From: Bacteroidales bacterium
GTDB taxonomy: Bacteria; Bacteroidota; Bacteroidia; Bacteroidales; UBA3824
Reading direction: 5' to 3'
Assembly: GCA_017645985.1 (NCBI GenBank)
Contig: JAGCNK010000035.1
Coordinates: 1 to 15,444, forward strand
Length of the DNA: 15,444 nt
In this document: piece by piece, positions 1-7,129 of the stretch
How the letters are laid out: every line of letters begins with the position of its first letter
Numbering within the stretch: position 1 is the stretch's first letter
Made by a program: the position numbers and the translations under genes
Notes under the pieces: model-generated
Databases searched by the model: none
The model's input: the letters and a program-made list of their open reading frames with translations, nothing else
What the model was told of the DNA's origin: nothing

Positions 1-225
1 GCACGCTTCGAGGTCGTCGGTAAGGTTCATACAGTTGATAGTCTTGGCAAAGATACGCGCACAAGTGGTTTTGCCCACACCACGCGGACCGCAAAACAGA
101 TATGCCTGCGCCAACTGATTGTTTTTAATCGCATTTTTGAGGGTAGCGGTGATGCTCCCCTGCCCTACCACGGTGTCGAACGACGCCGGACGGTACTTCC
201 TTGCCGAAACGATAAAATTTTCCAT
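1..225 (-). CDS. dnaX: DNA polymerase III subunit gamma/tau, N-terminal part (cut by window edge)
   Basis: This is the clamp-loader ATPase of the replicative DNA polymerase, which loads the sliding clamp in the cytoplasm. Seventy-five codons are present, reading from ATG at 225 to the left edge. The protein begins MENFIVSARKYRPASFDTVV, the conserved opening of DnaX, with the RKYRP and F..VVGQ motifs. The Walker A loop GPRGVGKTT lies at about residues 46-54, and the chain continues with ARIFAKTINC as in the family. The rest of the ATPase domain, the zinc-binding cysteines and the tau region lie outside the window. A TATATTTG element 25 bases upstream suggests its own promoter, so it is probably not part of the envelope gene cluster behind it. 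The family assignment is secure. Confidence 0.96.
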   Translation of the reverse strand, partial: MENFIVSARKYRPASFDTVVGQGSITATLKNAIKNNQLAQAYLFCGPRGVGKTTCARIFAKTINCMNLTDDLEAC

Positions 226-249
226 AATTTATACTTGCATTTCAAATCA

Positions 250-280
250 CAAATATAGGATTAATCGGGTGGAAAAAAAA
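250..280 (-). promoter_or_regulatory. Candidate promoter of dnaX
   Basis: On the minus strand TATATTTG (257-250) matches the Bacteroidetes -7 consensus TAnnTTTG. It sits 24 bases from the dnaX ATG. Nineteen bases further upstream is a T-run (280-277) that could serve as a weak -33 element (consensus TTTG). The -7 match is seen directly; the -33 call is weak. Confidence 0.55.
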
Positions 281-296
281 TTTTTATGAAAAATTT
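273..296 (-). terminator. Possible A/T-only intrinsic terminator after the DUF2490 gene
   Basis: Right after the stop codon at 298 the minus strand carries an exact 8-bp inverted repeat, AAATTTTT-cat-AAAAATTT (296-278), followed by five more T's (277-273). The shape is that of a Rho-independent terminator, but the stem has no G-C pair and would be weak. It also overlaps the -33 zone proposed for dnaX. Confidence 0.3.
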
Positions 297-297
297 A

Positions 298-981
298 TCA
301 CAACTCAAACTTATACGTTATGGAAAAGGTGTTTTCGGCGATGTCGTTTTTGAGTTTGGTGCGTTTGGCGTTGGTGCGGTTAAAACGTTCTTCGCATTGG
401 TATTCAAAGCCTAATGTGTTGCGTTTGTTGAGTTTTTTCTCTACGCCGAAAGTCCAACGGTCGCGGTCAACAAGTCCTCGGGGAATGTTGTAAAACCATT
501 CGTAAGATACGTAAGGCGTGAGTTTGATGGGCTTGATTTTGTACTGCGCCTGAAAACGTGTGCGGAAATATTGCTCCTTGGTGTCCTCGTCGTAGTCGTC
601 GGAATAGAGGCAGTATTTGAGACGAGTGCTGAGTTTCAGATGGTTAAAAGCGTATTTTCCTTTGGCTGCAATTCCAAAACGACGCTGCCACGCAGATTCT
701 CCCTCCTCGTTTTCGGCTTTGAAACGGTATTCTGCCTCGAATGAGAGGTACTGAATGGGCGAAAACTCAACCACGGGCTTGAACATCACCGTTTTGGTTG
801 ACGGGTCGGGACAAATCTCGCCTTCCAACTCGAAACCCGCTGTAAGATAGTCGTTAAACTCTTTTTCAATGGCTGAGGCAAGGTTGAAAATGTAGCGTTT
901 TTCGGTCTGCGCCTTTACCGACGACGATACTACAAAAGATAATGTGAGCGCAATTATTGTGATTTTGAATATTTGTTTCAT
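298..981 (-). CDS. DUF2490-like outer-membrane beta-barrel protein
   Basis: The protein has 227 residues with a signal peptide: MKQIFK, a hydrophobic stretch to about residue 21, and a likely cut after VKA at residue 24. The mature part is a run of alternating amphipathic strands rich in Tyr, Phe, Arg and Lys (for example the segments around residues 75-90, 115-125 and 140-165). It ends in TFSITYKFEL, typical of a last barrel strand. This is the pattern of DUF2490 proteins, predicted small outer-membrane barrels of Bacteroidetes with no known reaction. The gene starts 8 bases after the stop of the DUF4956 gene and is very likely co-transcribed with it and with the VTC gene. In that setting it may be the outer-membrane component of the set, which is an inference. 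The barrel call is firm; the exact family is less so. Confidence 0.75.
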   Translation of the reverse strand: MKQIFKITIIALTLSFVVSSSVKAQTEKRYIFNLASAIEKEFNDYLTAGFELEGEICPDPSTKTVMFKPVVEFSPIQYLSFEAEYRFKAENEEGESAWQRRFGIAAKGKYAFNHLKLSTRLKYCLYSDDYDEDTKEQYFRTRFQAQYKIKPIKLTPYVSYEWFYNIPRGLVDRDRWTFGVEKKLNKRNTLGFEYQCEERFNRTNAKRTKLKNDIAENTFSITYKFEL

Positions 982-989
982 TATTATAA

Positions 990-1694
990 TTATTTATCAG
1001 ATTCAACAGATGTATTTTCAGTATCAACAGTTTTGGATTCAAGATGAGCGGTTTTGTCGTAATAAACACGCAGAATGGCTATATCTTTGAGGAAATCGAT
1101 ACGGACAAAGTCGAAACGTTTGATTTTTAATCCTGTACGTTTCTCTAAATCAGCCATTAAGACATCTTTATTCTCGGATTTTACATTCTCTATTTTTTCG
1201 TAAATAATGTCGATATGACCCTCGCTCTTGATAAGGAATTTTTCTAAAAGGAAAACGCAAAAAACAATTGCAACGTTGGTAAGCACAAGTTCTGCCACGC
1301 TTACCTTCTTGTTAGCGAGAGCGTTAAGCACAGCAATGCCTATTACCACAAAGAGGTAAGTCATTTCGCGGATAGGAATTGGATCGGTGCGGTATTTTAG
1401 GATTCCAAAAACTGCAAAAAGTCCGAGGGCAAAACCAAGTTCCAATTTTACATCCTCTAACAAAAAGCACATCAAGAAGATGGCAGTGCCGAGGGCGTAA
1501 TATGTGAATGTAAACTCGCGGCGTCCGCCCTTGCCATAAATCAAGTTGATCAGCACAAACAAAACGCCTGTGTTGAATAGCAAACGGAAAAAGAGTTTTC
1601 CAAAATCGCGGTAATCTATCAGGCTGAGGTTATAAAATTTTATATCCTCCAAACTTGCTACCTGCGTTGTGTCTTGTAAAATATCTAATATCAT
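990..1694 (-). CDS. DUF4956 inner-membrane protein
   Basis: This 234-residue protein has about five hydrophobic segments at roughly residues 34-53, 62-79, 84-100, 112-127 and 133-151, followed by a soluble, charged C-terminal part of about 80 residues. The family signature is the segment FGILKYRTDPIPIREMTYL (about 96-114), linking two membrane helices with conserved Arg and Thr residues. DUF4956 has no proven activity, but it is repeatedly found beside VTC-type polyphosphate polymerases, as here. A role as membrane partner or conduit for the polymerase product is plausible but inferred. The ATG at 1694 lies just downstream of a 12-unit heptamer repeat, so the leader of this gene within the operon consists almost wholly of that repeat. 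No Shine-Dalgarno sequence is visible. Confidence 0.88.
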   Translation of the reverse strand: MILDILQDTTQVASLEDIKFYNLSLIDYRDFGKLFFRLLFNTGVLFVLINLIYGKGGRREFTFTYYALGTAIFLMCFLLEDVKLELGFALGLFAVFGILKYRTDPIPIREMTYLFVVIGIAVLNALANKKVSVAELVLTNVAIVFCVFLLEKFLIKSEGHIDIIYEKIENVKSENKDVLMADLEKRTGLKIKRFDFVRIDFLKDIAILRVYYDKTAHLESKTVDTENTSVESDK

Positions 1695-1695
1695 T

Positions 1696-1779
1696 TTAAT
1701 TACGAATTATGAATTATAAATTACGAATTATGAATTACTAATTACTAATTATGAATTATGCATTATGAATTATGCATTA
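1696..1779 (-). repeat. Tandem heptamer array, 12 x 7 bp, between the VTC and DUF4956 genes
   Basis: The plus strand reads as twelve consecutive 7-mers of the form NNNATTA or NNAATTA: ttaatta, cgaatta, tgaatta, taaatta, cgaatta, tgaatta, ctaatta, ctaatta, tgaatta, tgcatta, tgaatta, tgcatta. On the coding (minus) strand the unit is TAATTCA or TAATGCA with variants. The first unit on the coding strand contains the TAA stop of the VTC gene (1779-1777), and the array ends one base before the ATG of the DUF4956 gene (1694). Every unit contains TAA, so no reading frame crosses it. The units differ from each other only in 1-3 positions, as in a slowly diverging short-sequence repeat. Confidence 0.92.
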
Positions 1780-2529
1780 CAAAGCGTTATCAAGCCGTTT
1801 TTGCAACATTCGTATTTTTACACGGAACAGATTGGTTTTCAAATTGTTCTGACCATTGAGAACTCGTCCCATACAGTATTTTGAAAACCCCGACTGATGA
1901 ACGCCATATTTATAAAGTGTCTTGTGGAGGGGCGAATGTGGTGCGCCCGCCTCGTGTTTAAGTTCCACAACGGCAAAATGGTCGGTTTCGTGACCGTGTT
2001 CCTTATCTTGAAAACCCAATTCGCAGTCGATGGTGCAACGTTCGGTTAAGTCTTTCTTAACTAGCGTGATACGGTGGAAATGGTTTTCTATCACGGGTCG
2101 CAAATCTTCGGGATTGCAGGGAATATGTTTTGCAAGAAAATCATATTCTTCGGGCAGAATCACCTCCAAAGGCGACTGAATTTCAATACGTTTCTTCTTG
2201 GTCTTGCCCTTGTTGGTCTTGTGTTTCACCTCCAAAAAAGCAGTGCCGGTATCCACGTACATACGCTTGCGAACCTTGTAACGGTCGAGTTTTCCGTTGT
2301 GATGCGTGGTGTAAAACATATTGTCGGGCGTATCAAAATATACAGTGCGGTATTCCATATAGCGGAGACCCGAAATCTCTACAATATAGTAGTAATCAGC
2401 AATTTCGGGCAAGACATTCTGCCACAGCACCTCAGCACGGAGCGGAAATTTGGTGTCCACTCTGTTCATAAAGTTCGCCTTGCCGATGTCCGCGAGACTT
2501 ACCGCTGTAAATTGATTCAATATTTCCAT
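1777..2529 (-). CDS. VTC-domain polyphosphate polymerase
   Basis: The 250-residue protein matches the VTC catalytic domain (CYTH/triphosphate-tunnel superfamily), which in yeast Vtc4 builds polyphosphate from ATP. Conserved tunnel motifs are all present: NRVDTKF (about 22-28), YRTVYFDTPD (60-69), the basic run RYKVRKR (83-89), FLEVKHK (98-104) followed by KGKTKKKR, the acidic VVELKHE (187-193) and FSKYCMG (215-221). There is no SPX domain and no membrane segment, as usual for bacterial VTC proteins. The ATG at 2529 (MEILNQF) is preferred. An upstream TTG at 2553 would add eight residues, but it lies inside a TATATTTG promoter-like element. The gene is followed by DUF4956, its common partner. 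Catalysis is inferred from motifs, not shown. Confidence 0.9.
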   Translation of the reverse strand: MEILNQFTAVSLADIGKANFMNRVDTKFPLRAEVLWQNVLPEIADYYYIVEISGLRYMEYRTVYFDTPDNMFYTTHHNGKLDRYKVRKRMYVDTGTAFLEVKHKTNKGKTKKKRIEIQSPLEVILPEEYDFLAKHIPCNPEDLRPVIENHFHRITLVKKDLTERCTIDCELGFQDKEHGHETDHFAVVELKHEAGAPHSPLHKTLYKYGVHQSGFSKYCMGRVLNGQNNLKTNLFRVKIRMLQKRLDNAL

Positions 2530-2550
2530 CAACGAATTACACGAATTAAA

Positions 2551-2574
2551 CAAATATATTTAATTGCAAAGTAA
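2551..2574 (-). promoter_or_regulatory. Candidate promoter of the VTC-DUF4956-DUF2490 genes
   Basis: Two -7-like elements stand upstream of the VTC start on the minus strand: TATATTTG (2558-2551), an exact TAnnTTTG match 21 bases before the ATG, and TTACTTTGC (2574-2566), a near match. No convincing -33 TTTG is found at the usual spacing for either. The remainder of the 2530-2629 gap is A/T-rich and shows no clear terminator for the lipoprotein gene behind it, so some read-through from that gene is possible. Confidence 0.45.
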
Positions 2575-2629
2575 ATAAAAATCAACAAGTAGATTTTTAG
2601 TTTGACGAATATAACTAATAATGACTTAA

Positions 2630-4414
2630 TTAAAATCTCATTCCGCCATTACCGCCTGACATTGTGGCAATTGCGCTAACCTCTTTGCCGCTGCCAACCG
2701 ATGTGGGCGGATAATAAACGCCTGTATTCTCAACATATTCGTTGCCCTCAACATCGCCGTCTGTTATAAATTTATATGAGTTGCCTGATGTGAGTTTGTC
2801 GCTAACAAAGACAGCCGCTCCAAAGGTCTGAGGATTGGTTACTGCAATAATATTGTCAACTGCCAACGATGTTCCGCTGCTGAGTTTCGGTGAATAAACC
2901 ATTGGCAATGAAGTAGATGAAGGAATACTTTCGGAGAACATATCCGACGAACCCATTGCAAAAACAGTTCCGCCTGTAACAGTAAAAGTGTAACCACGGT
3001 CGCCACAGTCGATTGGCGAGTTGCCGCCACCTGTTTGACTAACGATTGTAACGCCGCCGCTAACTTCGATATTGCCGTTAGAGTCGATGCCGTCGCCCGA
3101 AGCCCTGACATAGAGAAAACCGTCGGAAATCTTAATCCAAGGATTTGTGTTTGAGGCATTTATACCATCGTCTTCGGCAGAAATAAGAGTGTTGCCGCCT
3201 TCGATACTGATGTTGGTTGCCTCGATTCCTTCCCAATTTGAGGTGATTGCGAGAGTGCCGCCCTTGATTGTAACCGCGCCTTCTGCCGAAACGCCGTGAC
3301 GCTCGGAAACTATTGATGCTGAGGCTTTATCAAACTCAATGTCGGTGTCGGCGTTAAGACCTTTGCCGTAAACATTGAGGGTGAAATCGCCGCCCGAAAT
3401 CTTTAAATCACGTCCGCAGGTGATGCCGTGCATACACGCTAACTTATTGGAAGTCTGCTCAAAACCGCCGGGACCCCAAGGATTGAAACCTCCTCCCCCG
3501 CCAGGCATAGGATCTTGGTTAGAAACGCTTGTGCGCTTGGTGATAATGTTGAATTTGCCGCCCGAAATTGTGATGTCGGTTTCGGCTTTGATGCCGTCGT
3601 TCTTGGCGGTGTCGCTTGCAGAGGCCGTCGAGAGGCACGTTAGATTAAACTCGCCGTCCTCAATGGTTACAAAACCGCTGCCCGTGTCGGTAGATTTCAG
3701 CGCGTCGCCATACGATTTAACAGTAATGCCGCCACCGTGAACAAGCACAAAATCCTTGCCCACAATGCCGTCAAAGGCAGAATTTACAGTAATGTTTCCG
3801 CTCTTAACCACAAGACCGTCCTTAGCCTTGATGCCGTCGGTGGCGTTTGCGGTGATTGTGAGCGAACCTGTGCCTTGTGTTGCGCCTGCAATTGCGAGAT
3901 TCTCCTTGCTGAAAAGCACGCCTTCTTTGTCGTTTTCCGAGCCGTCGGCAAGAAAATTTTGTGTTCCATCATTGATAATCAAAACCGTTTTGATACAGTT
4001 TTTTACAAAGATTGGAGCTGAAGAATTTGAAGCAATGTCAACACCGTTGAGCACAAGTTTCACAAGATCGTTTTTGCTATCAGCGTCTACCTTGATTTGA
4101 CCATCCGACAACGAACCATCAATAAAGTAAGTGCCTGCAGCTTTGATAATAGCTTCCGTTCCAGAAACTGCAACATTTGTATCGCAATTTTCGGTAGTTA
4201 TAGAATTGTTTTTCAGATGGATAAACATAGCTCCATCAGCCGAATATTCGTAATCGGAAGGCTTTTCGGCAAAAGAAACTATAGTTTGTTCTTGTTTTTG
4301 TTCCTCTATTTCGTTTTGAGGCAACAGCAAATCGTCTTTTTCCCAAATCTTTTTGCATCCCGGGGCAAGCACAGCAAGACACAAAGAAGGGATAATCAGT
4401 TTTTTGATGTCCAT
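2630..4414 (-). CDS. Cthe_2159-type carbohydrate-binding beta-helix lipoprotein
   Basis: This is a 594-residue exported protein. The N-terminus has a lysine pair, a hydrophobic stretch and LAPGC, with the likely lipidated Cys20; Pro before the Gly makes the lipobox imperfect. From about residue 75 to 510 the chain is built of short imperfect repeats. They alternate ISGGxFxI or IKGGTLAI turns with DGI(K/N/D)A-type turns such as NDGIKAETD, EDDGINAS and SGDGIDSNG. That is the pattern of the Cthe_2159 family (PF14262 type), whose founding member is a calcium-binding parallel beta-helix that binds acidic polysaccharide. A Gly/Pro/Asn-rich insert (PMPGGGGGFNPWGPGG) interrupts the helix near residue 310, and the tail is Gly-rich and ends GGNGGMRF. 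Related proteins are often encoded near VTC/DUF4956 genes. Its ligand here is unknown. Confidence 0.85.
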   Translation of the reverse strand: MDIKKLIIPSLCLAVLAPGCKKIWEKDDLLLPQNEIEEQKQEQTIVSFAEKPSDYEYSADGAMFIHLKNNSITTENCDTNVAVSGTEAIIKAAGTYFIDGSLSDGQIKVDADSKNDLVKLVLNGVDIASNSSAPIFVKNCIKTVLIINDGTQNFLADGSENDKEGVLFSKENLAIAGATQGTGSLTITANATDGIKAKDGLVVKSGNITVNSAFDGIVGKDFVLVHGGGITVKSYGDALKSTDTGSGFVTIEDGEFNLTCLSTASASDTAKNDGIKAETDITISGGKFNIITKRTSVSNQDPMPGGGGGFNPWGPGGFEQTSNKLACMHGITCGRDLKISGGDFTLNVYGKGLNADTDIEFDKASASIVSERHGVSAEGAVTIKGGTLAITSNWEGIEATNISIEGGNTLISAEDDGINASNTNPWIKISDGFLYVRASGDGIDSNGNIEVSGGVTIVSQTGGGNSPIDCGDRGYTFTVTGGTVFAMGSSDMFSESIPSSTSLPMVYSPKLSSGTSLAVDNIIAVTNPQTFGAAVFVSDKLTSGNSYKFITDGDVEGNEYVENTGVYYPPTSVGSGKEVSAIATMSGGNGGMRF

Positions 4415-4454
4415 TTTAATATCGTTTAATAAGTGATTGAGTTTTATTACGCTG

Positions 4455-4462
4455 CAAAGATA
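4455..4462 (-). promoter_or_regulatory. -7 promoter element of the beta-helix lipoprotein gene
   Basis: TATCTTTG followed by C on the minus strand (4462-4455) is an exact TAnnTTTG match of the common TATCTTTGC form. It lies 40 bases before the ATG at 4414, giving a short A/T-rich leader. No good -33 TTTG is visible at 19-20 bases; that zone is occupied by inverted repeats (4466-4481 and 4486-4499). Confidence 0.65.
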
Positions 4463-4465
4463 GGC

Positions 4466-4499
4466 GTAATTGAGTAATTACACTATTAATAATTATTAA
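4466..4499. promoter_or_regulatory. Two palindromes in the -33 zone, possible operator
   Basis: The first is GTAATT-gagt-AATTAC (4466-4481), 6-bp arms with a 4-nt centre. The second is TTAATAATTATTAA (4486-4499), a perfect 14-bp palindrome. Both sit immediately upstream of the TATCTTTG element, where a regulator could cover the -33 region. The sequence is very A/T-rich, so chance palindromes are likely enough to keep this tentative. The second also lies about 25 bases past the stop of the DUF4857 gene and could instead belong to its 3' end. Confidence 0.3.
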
Positions 4500-4524
4500 A
4501 ATGGACAAAAAAACCTAAATCATT

Positions 4525-5550
4525 TTATCTCCACCCGGGCACAATCCAACCGTTTTCCTCAAAGTCTAAACCTTTAACATATTCGTAACCAACTGGTTGA
4601 GAATAACTTTTTATCTGGGCAAAATTTTGAGCATCAACAGCATACCACGAAACGGTATCATCGTTTTTGATACGAATTGTCCAAGTAAAAATATTGCCCA
4701 TTATAAATACCTCATCGGCATGAAGGTCAACAGGAGGAATATCCACCATCTTAATCTCTTTTTCAGGCATGGTTATCACATACAATTTGCCATTTTGGTC
4801 GAAAAACATTCCAAGACTATGCATACCGGTAAATTCAGTAACAAAGATATGGCAAGGAACGATTTGTTGGTCGAGTTCAATTTTTTGAACATTGGGGTTG
4901 CCTTTCTCCATTTTAAGATTAAAAAGACAATTGCGGCTATCGGTGATTAGATAACCATTGTCGTAACGTTTTTTTGACGTGGGATTTCCGGCAATCTCCA
5001 CAGCAGGAAAAACAAAACCGGCATCACTGAGCGCATCAGTAAACATCTGCGATTTTGGTTCATTCACCTTATTACTATCTTTGATCACAAACTCTATTTT
5101 AGAATCAGTAATACGAAAAACATCATCGGGCATTTCAAAATCTACACGTCCCGACTGCGATTCCATAAGTTGGTATAGCGGAATTTGAGGACCAAACACC
5201 ATCTCGGGTTTAATACGCATCGAAATAGCTTCCTCGGTAAGCATTTTTAGCGACACTGCACGTCCAAAAAGCGTATCTGGAAGACAATCATAAGCAGCAA
5301 GTTGACGAGCTTGATATTCGGGAAGAATACTATCGTATTGATTGATGGTATAAGTAGTTCCGTCCAAACCAGAGCACACAATTTTTTTGTTTTCAGTTTT
5401 GCGAACCACAAAATCGTCAACCACCGAGCTATAAAGAATAAATGGAGTAGTATAAGCCTCAACGGTAAAAAAATTGTATATCCACGGCAATTGCCAAAGG
5501 CAAATAACAGCCGTCACAATTATGAGATATATCTGTGCAATGCGTTTCAT
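4525..5550 (-). CDS. DUF4857 membrane-anchored protein, last gene of the transport operon
   Basis: The protein has 341 residues. One hydrophobic segment at about residues 5-27 (IYLIIVTAVICLWQLPWIY) acts as an uncleaved anchor or signal. The remainder is soluble and probably periplasmic, with many short beta-type segments in the C-terminal half (for example GKLYVITMPEKEIKMV and TWTIRIKNDDTVSWYAV). This matches the Bacteroidetes-specific DUF4857 family, which has no known function and is commonly encoded directly after an ABC ATPase and a small permease. It starts two bases after the permease stop, so the two are translationally linked. A role as periplasmic partner of the ABC transporter is inferred from position only. 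No clear terminator hairpin follows: there is a T-run at about 4512-4506 on the minus strand and a long-loop AAAATG/CATTTT repeat (4498-4526). Confidence 0.8.
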   Translation of the reverse strand: MKRIAQIYLIIVTAVICLWQLPWIYNFFTVEAYTTPFILYSSVVDDFVVRKTENKKIVCSGLDGTTYTINQYDSILPEYQARQLAAYDCLPDTLFGRAVSLKMLTEEAISMRIKPEMVFGPQIPLYQLMESQSGRVDFEMPDDVFRITDSKIEFVIKDSNKVNEPKSQMFTDALSDAGFVFPAVEIAGNPTSKKRYDNGYLITDSRNCLFNLKMEKGNPNVQKIELDQQIVPCHIFVTEFTGMHSLGMFFDQNGKLYVITMPEKEIKMVDIPPVDLHADEVFIMGNIFTWTIRIKNDDTVSWYAVDAQNFAQIKSYSQPVGYEYVKGLDFEENGWIVPGWR

Positions 5551-5552
5551 AA

Positions 5553-6224
5553 CTAATCTTGAAGACCCTCCTTGAAGTCAGATAATGAGATAACCGGCAG
5601 CAAAGCGGCTCCAAATGCCAACGGCACAAGCCACCACAACGACGGCAAATATGCGCCGGGGGTGTCGGTTATGATAAACAATTTTAAAACAAATACGGAC
5701 AAAATAGTCTGAAAAACCCGCTTTTTCCAAACCGGCTCAACTACCACCCAAATAGTAAGGTAATAGGCACAAAAACCTGCTAAAAACCAAGGAATTGCGG
5801 TTAAAAGAATGCGCGACACAATTTCGTTTGGAAGAATATGCGAAGCAAAAACGTAGAGCACCGCAAAACAAATCAATGAACACATCACAAGAATACCTGT
5901 GCCAAACAGCATCATAGCACCAACCGACTTGATATATCCACACGGAAGGTGCAGTGTAAGTTTTAAACACTTGCGGTGCATCTCGGGCGCAAACTGAAAA
6001 ACTGCGCCGCCAATGCCAACAATCAGAGGCAGATATTTGATGATTGTTATAAGCGAATCGTCTTTTGAAAGATAATATTCCCATAGTGCTGCCATACCCG
6101 AAAGGTCGCCCACACGTTTTAGATAAATGCCTGCGTAGGAAGCAAAACCAATTAGTAATAAGCACGCTACGGCATAATACCATTTGGTTTTAATCCATTC
6201 TTTATAAAAAATAGCGTTAATCAT
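5553..6224 (-). CDS. ABC-2-like transporter permease (6 membrane helices)
   Basis: This 223-residue integral membrane protein opens with MINAIFYKEWIKTKW, the amphipathic KEW start typical of ABC-2 type permeases. About six hydrophobic helices follow, near residues 16-35, 62-80, 98-125, 133-160, 168-187 and 192-213. It contains no ATPase motifs. It lies between the ATPase gene (6-nt gap) and the DUF4857 gene (2-nt gap), so it is the membrane half of this transporter. One permease gene per operon suggests a homodimer. The fold class is of the export or membrane-remodelling kind rather than a vitamin or metal importer, but sequence alone does not give direction or substrate. Confidence 0.82.
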   Translation of the reverse strand: MINAIFYKEWIKTKWYYAVACLLLIGFASYAGIYLKRVGDLSGMAALWEYYLSKDDSLITIIKYLPLIVGIGGAVFQFAPEMHRKCLKLTLHLPCGYIKSVGAMMLFGTGILVMCSLICFAVLYVFASHILPNEIVSRILLTAIPWFLAGFCAYYLTIWVVVEPVWKKRVFQTILSVFVLKLFIITDTPGAYLPSLWWLVPLAFGAALLPVISLSDFKEGLQD

Positions 6225-6230
6225 TGTTAA

Positions 6231-7118
6231 TCAATATTTTCCAGTTAAACCAATAAAAGCATCTTCAAGATTAATTGTTTCAGATTCAATAGCCGAATAG
6301 CGAATGTTGTGCTGATGCAAAATTTGCTCAACGTCTTGTTGCGATTTAAACGAACAGAATTCAAGTTTATCTCGAAGAAACTCAGGATGATATAATCCAT
6401 CAATCTCACCGTTGACATCACCCTCAGCATCTGAACAGCGGTAAAGTCTAATACCCGAAAGCAATTCGGAAACTGACATCTGAACTAATATTTTTCCGTA
6501 ATCCATTATTATACAATCGTCTACCAGATTTTCCATATCTTGGATTATGTGCGATGTAAGAAAAACCGTCTTGCCCTCGCTCTTAGCATAATCTTGAAGA
6601 TATTCAACAAAAAGACGACGATAGCCGGGGTCGAGTCCAAGCGAAAAATCATCGAGCACAAGCAATTCAGGATTCTGGGCAAGTATTAATCCGAGAGCTA
6701 CTTGACTGCGTTGTCCGTTGCTCATCTTATTTATTTTTTGACTTGGCGATACTTTCAGTTTATTCATCAGTTCATAATATGCCTCCTTTTTCCATTGACC
6801 GGGATAAAATGCAGAATAGAATTTTTCTATTTGCGAAATGTTCATAAACTGATACTGAACGTGCCCCTCAATAAGCAAACCAATCTTTTTGCGCACCTCG
6901 GGATTGATGGCATTAGCCGGCTGTCCAAAAATCAAACAATCGCCACTGTAAGGTTTCAAATAACCGCTTAAAATGTTGATAGTTGTGGTTTTGCCAGTAC
7001 CGTTTTTGCCCAAAAGCCCAAGTATACGACCTTTGGGTACTGAAAAGTTTAAATCACGATAAATAAGCCTTTTACCATAATAATGAGTCAAATTTGTACA
7101 TTCTATCAAATTTTCCAT
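6231..7118 (-). CDS. ABC transporter ATP-binding protein with Asp in place of the catalytic Glu
   Basis: The 295-residue protein has the ABC motifs in order: an aromatic A-loop around YYG (13-15), Walker A GKNGTGKTT (37-45), signature SNGQR (133-137), Walker B LLVLDD (152-157), D-loop GLD (161-163) and switch His in LTSH (187-190). The residue after the Walker B Asp, usually the catalytic Glu in LDEP, is Asp here (LDDFSLGLD), and Phe replaces the Pro. The last ~85 residues form an accessory domain as in ABC-2 exporter ATPases. The ATG at 7118 (MENLIECTN) is chosen. A TTG at 7154 would add 12 residues with no family resemblance and would overlap the upstream gene. The gap to the barrel gene upstream is 11 nt, and to the permease downstream 6 nt. 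Confidence 0.93.
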   Translation of the reverse strand: MENLIECTNLTHYYGKRLIYRDLNFSVPKGRILGLLGKNGTGKTTTINILSGYLKPYSGDCLIFGQPANAINPEVRKKIGLLIEGHVQYQFMNISQIEKFYSAFYPGQWKKEAYYELMNKLKVSPSQKINKMSNGQRSQVALGLILAQNPELLVLDDFSLGLDPGYRRLFVEYLQDYAKSEGKTVFLTSHIIQDMENLVDDCIIMDYGKILVQMSVSELLSGIRLYRCSDAEGDVNGEIDGLYHPEFLRDKLEFCSFKSQQDVEQILHQHNIRYSAIESETINLEDAFIGLTGKY

Positions 7119-7129
7119 AACATATATTT

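Noticed and set aside
1696..1779. CRISPR-like or inverted-repeat array
   Set aside because: Units are 7 bp, directly contiguous and without spacers; no cas genes are nearby. It is a simple tandem repeat.
2530..2553. Longer VTC protein starting at a TTG
   Set aside because: The TTG is part of the TATATTTG promoter-like element, and the extra residues add no family similarity; ATG at 2529 fits better.
3375..4100. Plus-strand open frames opposite the beta-helix lipoprotein gene
   Set aside because: They are antisense shadows of a repetitive, Gly- and Asp-rich coding region; no start context or known protein pattern is seen.
5553..7118. Canonical vitamin or siderophore ABC importer behind the TonB receptor
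   Set aside because: The permease has only about six helices with an ABC-2-like KEW start, and no substrate-binding protein gene is present.
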